A stretch of 19,839 nucleotides of DNA, from the NCBI GenBank assembly GCA_964345695.1, contig CAYFSC010000040.1:1-19839 (forward strand), in the 5' to 3' direction. The position numbers and the translations under genes were made by a program. Of the stretch, positions 14,745 to 19,839 are shown in pieces. Below the pieces are notes generated by a model. The model was not told where the DNA came from. It was given only the letters and a program-made list of their open reading frames with translations, and ran no database searches. The stretch's first letter is position 1, and the number at the start of each line of letters is the position of its first letter. Origin of the DNA: CAYFSC01 sp964345695. GTDB lineage: Bacteria; Bacteroidota; Rhodothermia; Rhodothermales; Salinibacteraceae.

Positions 14745-15902
14745 CTACGGCGTCTCCTGCAACCGCGAGAGCGGGGACGTTTCCGGCGCTTCGGGCGTGT
14801 ACTCGCGCGGAAGCAGGCCGGACAGGCGAAGCTCGTACGAGAAGTACTGGTACACCGTGGCGCCGTAGGGCTCCACGACTTCCCCGTAGGCGTCGACATG
14901 CACCGGCGGATCGTTGAGCGAGATGTGGGAACGCTGGAAGGAGCGCGGAGCGCGGTCGCGCTGCTGGCGGGCCCAGCGGACGTAGCCCTCCTGCTCCGGC
15001 TCGCCGCGGTAGGTCACCTCCAGCCGCCCCGAGAAGCGCAGCTCCCAGGTCGAGTCGGCATCCGGCGACAGAAGGCGGTCCCGTGAGATGGGATGCCGGT
15101 CGGCGCGGTGCACGGAGCGGTACACGCCGGCCCGCGGCACCCAGCGCATGGAAAACTGCTCGGCATCGAGACGGTCGCGGATGAGCGCCGTGAGGAAATG
15201 GCGCAGCGAGCCCCGGTACACACGGCGCCGATTGGCGATCCAGCGACGAGCTTCCGTCGAGTCGCGCGGCATGAGCGGCTCGAAGAGCGGCTCCCCGTCC
15301 CACCGGATGATGTCGCCGCTCTTTTCGAACTCCTTCAGGTGGTACGTCACGCGATAGCCGAGAGCTCGATTCTCGATGACGAGCGGCTCGGTGGCTTCCG
15401 CCGTGAACTTGCCCCACCACTTTTTCTCGAAGCGCAGGGCCTGCGGGTTCAGCAGGGAACAGCGCTCCGCAAGGGGCGAGGCCCCAATAAAGAGACGGGA
15501 GAAGGTTTCCAACCGGTCGTACCACTCGTCGTCGCGCTCCGCAGTGATCCTCACTTCCTGGGCCTTGAGGACCGTAGGGGCCAGCCGGATCTGAAAGGTG
15601 CGGGTTCCAGAACCAGCGAGGAGCAGCGTCTTCTTCTGGGTCGCGTAGCCCACCATCGAAATCACGAGGTGGGCGGCACCGGAGCGAAGATCGCGCAATG
15701 CAAAGCGGCCTTCCGCATCCGTGGTGGTGCCGACCATCGACTGCGCGACGAAGACGTGCGCGCCCGGCAGGGGCGTGCCGGTTTCGCGATCCACGACCGT
15801 GCCGCGAAGCGTCGTTTGCGACGCAGCCGGTTGGACGCCCATGGCGAGGGCGAGCAGGAGGCCTGCCACCATCCAGACAGGAAAAGAGAGACGATCGAAC
15901 AT
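14745..15902 (-). CDS. Exported protein with carboxypeptidase-D regulatory-like domain
   Basis: A 385-residue protein with a signal peptide (hydrophobic core about 8-24, probable cleavage near QPAASQ). A CarboxypepD_reg-like beta-sandwich follows (about 32-107: LRGTVVDRETGTPLPGAHVFV, GTTTDAEGRFALRDL, VISMVGYATQKK), the fold that also begins SusC/TonB-dependent receptors. The remaining 270 residues are rich in Arg, Tyr and Trp (GSLRHFLTALIRDRL, RVTYHLKEFEKSGD). They resemble uncharacterised exported Bacteroidota proteins that carry this domain. No membrane barrel or protease motif is visible. It probably sits in the periplasm or on the outer membrane; function unknown. The ATG at 15902 directly precedes the signal peptide; the in-frame extension upstream runs through a promoter and repeats. 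It converges on the YraN gene (44 bp). Confidence 0.88.
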   Translation of the reverse strand: MFDRLSFPVWMVAGLLLALAMGVQPAASQTTLRGTVVDRETGTPLPGAHVFVAQSMVGTTTDAEGRFALRDLRSGAAHLVISMVGYATQKKTLLLAGSGTRTFQIRLAPTVLKAQEVRITAERDDEWYDRLETFSRLFIGASPLAERCSLLNPQALRFEKKWWGKFTAEATEPLVIENRALGYRVTYHLKEFEKSGDIIRWDGEPLFEPLMPRDSTEARRWIANRRRVYRGSLRHFLTALIRDRLDAEQFSMRWVPRAGVYRSVHRADRHPISRDRLLSPDADSTWELRFSGRLEVTYRGEPEQEGYVRWARQQRDRAPRSFQRSHISLNDPPVHVDAYGEVVEPYGATVYQYFSYELRLSGLLPREYTPEAPETSPLSRLQETP

Positions 15903-15933
15903 CGTGCAGAAAAGGATCGCCCAAGATGAACGT

Positions 15934-15972
15934 CTGCCACGAATGACTGCCACGAGTGACTGCCACAAATGT
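15934..15972. repeat. Three 13-bp direct repeats upstream of the carboxypeptidase-regulatory-domain gene
   Basis: Units at 15934-15946, 15947-15959 and 15960-15972 share CTGCCACgAaTGa (minus-strand sense TCGTGGCAGTCAT) with one to three differences, exactly 13 bp apart. The third unit overlaps the -7 promoter element, so the other two fall at and just after the predicted transcription start. They could be binding sites for a regulator or a transcribed leader element. Confidence 0.7.
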
Positions 15973-15996
15973 ACGAAGAAGGCCGGGGAAGGCCAA
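15966..15996 (-). promoter_or_regulatory. Bacteroidetes-type promoter
   Basis: On the minus strand TTG (15996-15994), a 20-bp spacer and TACATTTG (15973-15966) match the Bacteroidetes consensus TTG-N19/20-TAnnTTTG without mismatch. Transcription would start near 15960, about 58 bases ahead of the ATG at 15902. Confidence 0.7.
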
Positions 15997-16135
15997 CCCG
16001 CCGAGCTCCCGATTCGCCGTCGGCCCAGTGCACCGATGTCGGAGCTTTTCTGCTTGATGCGGCGTACAGACGAACGCTGTGTGGTCTCACCCTTACAATT
16101 TCCGAAAGACAACTTCTCATCCGGTTCGGACGGCC

Positions 16136-16549
16136 ATGATCGACCCTCTCCACCACGGTGCCCAAAAGCTGAAGGACAGCGAGCCGGGCCACCGCTTTCG
16201 GGCACGGTACCACCGTCTGCAGGCCGAACGAGACGGCCGGTTCTCGTGGAAGACGATCCTCAACCTGTTCGCCGGCGTCGGCCTGGTCGCAGCGGGTATT
16301 GTGTTCTGGTTTATTCCCGGGCCCGGCTGGGGGTTCATCCTGCTGGGGCTCGGCTTTTGGGGAAGCGAGTCGCTCGCGATCGCCCGCACTCTCGACCGGC
16401 TGGAAGTGCACATTCGCCGCATCGCTGCGCCGCTGGGGCAGTGGTGGAACGGCACGTCGCTTCTGCTGAAGACGCTGGTCGGACTGCTTCTCCTCGCCGG
16501 GACGGCTGCATTTGGTTACGGGCTGCTCACCATTGTCGCAATTCGCTGA
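16136..16549 (+). CDS. PGPGW-motif small membrane protein
   Basis: A 137-residue inner-membrane protein named for its PGPGW motif, seen at residues 61-65 within FWFIPGPGWGFILLGLGFWGSES. The N-terminal 38 residues are charged and cytoplasmic-looking. Membrane segments lie at about 40-60, 62-80 (re-entrant or short) and 108-134. The stretch 81-100 (ARTLDRLEVHIRRIAAPL) is amphipathic. The family's function is unknown. The frame is open to 16079, but the ATG at 16136 fits the family start. It is divergent from the carboxypeptidase-regulatory-domain gene, with 233 bp between them. The RlpA gene follows after 16 bp, so the two are probably one transcript. Confidence 0.85.
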   Translation: MIDPLHHGAQKLKDSEPGHRFRARYHRLQAERDGRFSWKTILNLFAGVGLVAAGIVFWFIPGPGWGFILLGLGFWGSESLAIARTLDRLEVHIRRIAAPLGQWWNGTSLLLKTLVGLLLLAGTAAFGYGLLTIVAIR

Positions 16550-16565
16550 CGCAACCTCCTGGGCC

Positions 16566-17036
16566 ATGCTCGGTACGTCCATGCTGCCGACTGTGAAGCG
16601 CACGCTCCCGCCGCCCCTGATGGCGCTGTTGCTGGGGCTGCTGTTTGCTGCCTGCGGCTCGTCCGGCGAAGCGCTCGACGAGGGACGCCTGCGCACCAAC
16701 GAGGGGGAGGCCAGCTACTACGCGGGCAAATTCGTGGGACGCCCGACCGCCAGCGGTGAAATTTACGATCCCACGGCCATGACCGCGGCCCACCGCCGCC
16801 TTCCGTTCGGTACGGAGGTACGCGTTACGCGCCTCGACACGGATGCATCGATCCGGGTCCGCATCAATGACCGAGGCCCGTTCAAGCGCGGCCGGATCAT
16901 CGATCTCTCGAGAGAAGCCGCGCGACGGTTGGACATGATTCAGGTAGGCATTGTGCCGGTCCGCCTCGACATCCTCGACGCCTCCGGCCGGGTAGACAGC
17001 ACGCAGGCGCCGGCACGGGGCGGGCCGACCTGGTAG
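16566..17036 (+). CDS. RlpA-like lipoprotein (septal peptidoglycan lytic enzyme family)
   Basis: RlpA proteins bind peptidoglycan, and some cleave denuded glycan strands at the septum. The 156-residue protein has an export signal ending in a lipobox-like LLFAAC (lipidated Cys30), so it should be an outer-membrane or inner-membrane lipoprotein facing the periplasm. A double-psi beta-barrel follows (47-137): GEASYYAGKFVGRPTASGE, MTAAHRRLPFGTEVRV, RINDRGPFKRGRIIDLSREAA. The two residues needed for lytic activity in the Pseudomonas enzyme are kept as His76 and Asp102, so activity is plausible. There is no C-terminal SPOR domain, unlike E. coli RlpA. A second ATG at 16581 gives a shorter signal peptide and is equally possible. 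Confidence 0.9.
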   Translation: MLGTSMLPTVKRTLPPPLMALLLGLLFAACGSSGEALDEGRLRTNEGEASYYAGKFVGRPTASGEIYDPTAMTAAHRRLPFGTEVRVTRLDTDASIRVRINDRGPFKRGRIIDLSREAARRLDMIQVGIVPVRLDILDASGRVDSTQAPARGGPTW

Positions 17037-17107
17037 CACGCCGACCCGGTCGCCCACCGGCAATTCTTTGCACTTGTTCTGTCGCACCCATTCCCACTGC
17101 CCTGCGG

Positions 17108-19144
17108 ATGAACGTTGCCATTGTCGGATGCGGCCACATCGCGTCGGCCTACGCCGACGGGCTCGCCAGCTATCCCGATCTCACGCTCACCGCCACCGCC
17201 GATCTGGACGTGAGCCGCGCCCAGTCGCTGGCTGACGGCCACGAGGCGGATGCCTATGCGAATGCCGAGGCCCTGCTGGCAGACAGCAACGCCGAGCTGG
17301 TGGTCAACCTGACGATCCACGATGCACATGCGGACGTGACGCGAACCTGCCTGGAGGCCGGGCGGCACGTGTTCAGCGAGAAACCGCTTGCCCTGGATCC
17401 GACCGAAGCCCGCGCCCTCGTCGAACGAGCCGACCGCGAGGGCCTCACCCTGGGCTGCGCGCCGCTCTGCGGATGGGCCGATGCCCAGCAATACGCCGCA
17501 CGTCTCCTGCGCGACGGCCACATCGGGTCCCCGCGCGTGGCGTACGCCACCGGCAACTTCGGCCGCATGACGGAGTGGAACGCCCACCCGGAGCCGTTCC
17601 TGCGGGTCGGGCCGCTCTACGACGGCGCCGTGTATCCGCTCACGGTGCTGACGACCCTGTTCGGCCCCGTCGCGCGCATCCGCACCGCCGACGCGTCGTT
17701 ACTGCTCGACGAGCACCAGCACGACGGCCGCACCTTTACGGTCGACACGCCCGACCACGTCGCGGCCGTGCTGGAGATGGAGACCGGACCGGTCGTGCAG
17801 CTCACCGCAAGCATGTACGTTCCGTACCAAACACAGCACTTCTCCAGCCTGGAGGTGCACGGCGATGCCGGCTCGCTGTACCTCGACGACTGCGGAAACT
17901 TCGACGGCAATACCGACGCGCCGCCGCTCCAGGTGGCACGCCTCGGAGAGACGTACCGCCCGTGCCCGGTGCCGCGCCGCCCGGCGGCTCTCACCTACGC
18001 CGCGGCCGTGGCCGACGTGGCCCGCGCCGCGCGGGGCGATCGCCGCCCTCGCGTTTCCGGTCGGCAGGCCGCCCACTTGGTCGCCACGATCAGCGCCATC
18101 GAGCAGTGCGCCGAGACGCACACTCCGGTAGACGTCGACGCCGTCGGCTTTGCCGCACCGGACCTCCTTCCGTGGACACAGGCCGCTGCGCCGCACCGGC
18201 AGTCGCATCCTCTGCTTCCCAATGACACGCCCGCCGTCCCGGTCGCGCCGGACGGCGCCCGGGCCGATCTTCCCCCCGTGGGCTTCGGATGCTCCCGCTA
18301 CCGGGGCGGGACGACGTACGTGGATCTCAACGACTCGATGGCCGATGCCCTCGCGGCGGGCGTTCGGCTGTTCGATACGGCGGAACTTTACGGCACCGAA
18401 GAAGCCTTGGGCGCCCTGCTCGACGAAGCCTGTGGGCCGCCGCGCAACCGGCTGTTCATTGTCGGGAAGGCGTGGAACACGAACCACCGGCCCCAACATC
18501 TGCGGGCGGCCGCTCGCGACTCGCTGGAGCGCCTGAGGCTCGACGCCTTCGACTGCTACATGCTGCACTGGCCTGAAGCATGGCAGCACCAGGAGCCCCT
18601 CAGCGACATCTCCGATCGATCCCACGAAGAAGCCACGGCCATCACCTTCCCGACCGATGACAGTGGCGATCCGCTGGAGGCCGACGTGACACTGACCGAG
18701 ACGTGGCAGGCCATGGGGCAGCTCGTGCAGGACGGTCTCGCGCACACGCTCGGCATCTGCAACGTGACGCGTGAGGAACTGGCCGGTGTGCTCGACCTCG
18801 CGGCAGTTCCCCCTGCAATCGTGCAGGTGGAGTGCCATCCGTATCACCACCCGACCGACCTGATCGATTTTGCCCACGAGCACGGCATCCGCGTGATGGC
18901 GCACTCGCCGCTCTCCGCCCCCGGGCTGCTGCAAGACGACACGCTACGGTCCATCGCAGACGCCCACGACGTCTCGCCGGCGCAGGTCGTGCTCCGGTGG
19001 AACGTGCAGCACGGCGTCGTTCCCATCCCGTCGAGCACCACGCCCGAGCATGTGCACGCGAACGCGGATGTGTTCGGGTTCACCCTCTCCGACGCGCAGA
19101 TGGACGCCATCGACGCGCTCCACCAGCCGGACTTTGAGCGGTAA
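17108..19144 (+). CDS. Fusion of Gfo/Idh/MocA-type dehydrogenase and aldo/keto reductase
   Basis: One 678-residue open frame encodes two complete oxidoreductases. Residues 1 to about 345 are a Gfo/Idh/MocA enzyme: Rossmann motif VAIVGCGHIASAY (3-15), the EKP motif with catalytic Lys92, then the alpha/beta domain (YDGAVYPLTVLTTLFGPV, SSLEVHGDAGSLYLDD). A proline-rich linker (about 346-386) leads to an aldo/keto reductase (387-678). Its tetrad is intact: Asp423 and Tyr428 (FDTAELYG), Lys454 (VGKAW), His487 (MLHWP). The 490-535 loop and TETWQAM resemble aldose/xylose reductases. At the coenzyme phosphate site, the usual Lys and Arg of IPKS..PER are Ser642 and His648, suggesting NAD rather than NADP. 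It probably acts on a sugar or polyol in two redox steps. It follows rlpA by 71 bp. Confidence 0.9.
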   Translation: MNVAIVGCGHIASAYADGLASYPDLTLTATADLDVSRAQSLADGHEADAYANAEALLADSNAELVVNLTIHDAHADVTRTCLEAGRHVFSEKPLALDPTEARALVERADREGLTLGCAPLCGWADAQQYAARLLRDGHIGSPRVAYATGNFGRMTEWNAHPEPFLRVGPLYDGAVYPLTVLTTLFGPVARIRTADASLLLDEHQHDGRTFTVDTPDHVAAVLEMETGPVVQLTASMYVPYQTQHFSSLEVHGDAGSLYLDDCGNFDGNTDAPPLQVARLGETYRPCPVPRRPAALTYAAAVADVARAARGDRRPRVSGRQAAHLVATISAIEQCAETHTPVDVDAVGFAAPDLLPWTQAAAPHRQSHPLLPNDTPAVPVAPDGARADLPPVGFGCSRYRGGTTYVDLNDSMADALAAGVRLFDTAELYGTEEALGALLDEACGPPRNRLFIVGKAWNTNHRPQHLRAAARDSLERLRLDAFDCYMLHWPEAWQHQEPLSDISDRSHEEATAITFPTDDSGDPLEADVTLTETWQAMGQLVQDGLAHTLGICNVTREELAGVLDLAAVPPAIVQVECHPYHHPTDLIDFAHEHGIRVMAHSPLSAPGLLQDDTLRSIADAHDVSPAQVVLRWNVQHGVVPIPSSTTPEHVHANADVFGFTLSDAQMDAIDALHQPDFER

Positions 19145-19230
19145 CGGTTGCGGCGCGTCGTTCGTTGAGAGACCCGACCCAGCGTCTTAATGCGCTCGTC
19201 GCGATTCTGGAGCACCGCAGGCTCGGACCC

Positions 19231-19785
19231 ATGCACCGACACCTTCACCGGCTGAACGCCGCGCTCCTCGTTCTGCTCTTTGCCGGCAGTCTGTGGACGT
19301 GGAGCGACCTTCCGGCGCAGATCCCCGTGCACTTCGACGGGTCTGGAACCGCCGATCGCTATGCTGAGGCCACGCTGATGCAGTGGCTGTTGCTTCCGTT
19401 CATTGCGCTGGCCGTTGCGGGGACGCTGTATGCGATGGCGTGGTGGATCGGGCGCAACGTTGGGGATCTGAATGTCCCGGATCAGGACGCCTTCGACGCG
19501 CTCTCCGAATCGGAGCAGCGACAGGTGGCGGCCCTCCCGCTGGGCTATCTCTACGGACTCGCGGCCGCGATTCTGGCTTTGTTTGGCACGATGCAGGCGG
19601 CCACGTACCAGACGGCCGTGTACGGCGACGGCGCAATGCACGCGTACCGAACCGTCGCCACGGTCGTGGTTCTCGCAGGCATCCTCGCCGGAACGGTGTG
19701 GTTGATGGTCGCCCTGCGCCGGAGAATCCGTCGCCTGTCGCGAGACGGCGGAGAATGGCCGTCCGACAGGGAGGGCAGGCGGTGA
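19231..19785 (+). CDS. DUF1648 domain membrane protein
   Basis: A 184-residue membrane protein. The DUF1648 signature is DLPAQIPVHFDGSGTADRYA (26-45), which in this family (including the SdpI immunity/signalling proteins) follows the first membrane segment. Hydrophobic segments lie at about 9-24, 51-73, 103-122 and 140-162, and an Arg-rich cytoplasmic tail ends the chain. Function is unknown; the SdpI relation is by domain only. The ATG at 19231 is chosen over upstream in-frame TTG codons because it directly precedes the first membrane segment. It lies 86 bp behind the fusion gene. Its TGA overlaps a GTG that may begin the next gene. Confidence 0.85.
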   Translation: MHRHLHRLNAALLVLLFAGSLWTWSDLPAQIPVHFDGSGTADRYAEATLMQWLLLPFIALAVAGTLYAMAWWIGRNVGDLNVPDQDAFDALSESEQRQVAALPLGYLYGLAAAILALFGTMQAATYQTAVYGDGAMHAYRTVATVVVLAGILAGTVWLMVALRRRIRRLSRDGGEWPSDREGRR

Positions 19786-19839
19786 GCACGATGAAGAATG
19801 CTGCGGCCACGACTGTCACCCCTCCCGCAACGTGTCGCA
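19782..19839 (+). CDS. Possible start of a further gene, cut by the right edge
   Basis: A GTG overlapping the DUF1648 stop (GTGA) and an in-frame ATG at 19791 open a frame that stays open to the window end (MKNAAATTVTPPATCR). The stop-start overlap is typical of operons, but only about 19 residues are visible and no family can be assigned. Confidence 0.3.
   Translation, partial: MSTMKNAAATTVTPPATCR

Noticed and set aside
17699..18934. 411-codon minus-strand frame inside the dehydrogenase-reductase fusion
   Set aside because: It is antisense to conserved catalytic motifs; composition is that of a GC-rich shadow.

Overview
The window is high-GC bacterial DNA from a draft assembly. It contains one 100-N scaffold gap. 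The best guess is a Salinibacter-like member of the Rhodothermota (deep Bacteroidota relatives). That is inference from four things: Bacteroidetes-type promoter matches (TTG-N20-TAnnTTTG ahead of the carboxypeptidase-regulatory-domain gene); no visible Shine-Dalgarno sites; acidic, Asp/Glu-rich proteins typical of halophiles; and split secD/secF genes. Most genes are ordinary chromosomal housekeeping genes. There is no phage, insertion sequence, CRISPR array or obvious transferred island.

Layout. 1-1526 (minus strand): a GAF-PAS sensor gene cut by the left edge, a small DUF4260 membrane protein, and tRNA-Ala(GGC) with a strong terminator behind it. 1678-3447 (plus): dapB then dapA, two consecutive steps of lysine/meso-diaminopimelate synthesis. 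3397-3621: an assembly gap flanked by an exact 55-bp duplication, with 15-bp tandem repeats over the dapA stop. 3767-7996 (plus): an unrecognised secreted or anchored protein, secD, secF and a small STAS protein closed by a terminator. 8090-11007 (plus): purA and an orphan membrane histidine kinase. 11335-13434 (minus): a SAM hydrolase (DUF62) and, 6 bp behind it, a membrane-tethered sigma-factor-like protein. 13647-14700 (plus): a GbsR-type regulator and a YraN-family nuclease-like protein. 14745-15902 (minus): an exported protein with a carboxypeptidase-D regulatory domain. 16136-19785 (plus): a PGPGW membrane protein, an RlpA lipoprotein, a 678-residue fusion of a Gfo/Idh/MocA dehydrogenase with an aldo/keto reductase, and a DUF1648 membrane protein. 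A possible next gene begins at the right edge.

How the genes relate: dapB/dapA feed lysine and peptidoglycan synthesis. SecD and SecF form one accessory complex of the Sec translocon. RlpA works on peptidoglycan at the septum or envelope. The most unusual items are (1) the two-dehydrogenase fusion at 17108-19144, whose reductase half keeps its catalytic tetrad but lacks the usual NADP-binding Lys/Arg; (2) the sigma-like/transmembrane/anti-sigma-like single polypeptide at 11335-12606, coupled to a SAM hydrolase; (3) three 13-bp repeats sitting at the predicted transcription start near 15950; and (4) a small exported protein just ahead of secDF, in the position used by secretion-monitor genes elsewhere. 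None of these was checked against a database here.
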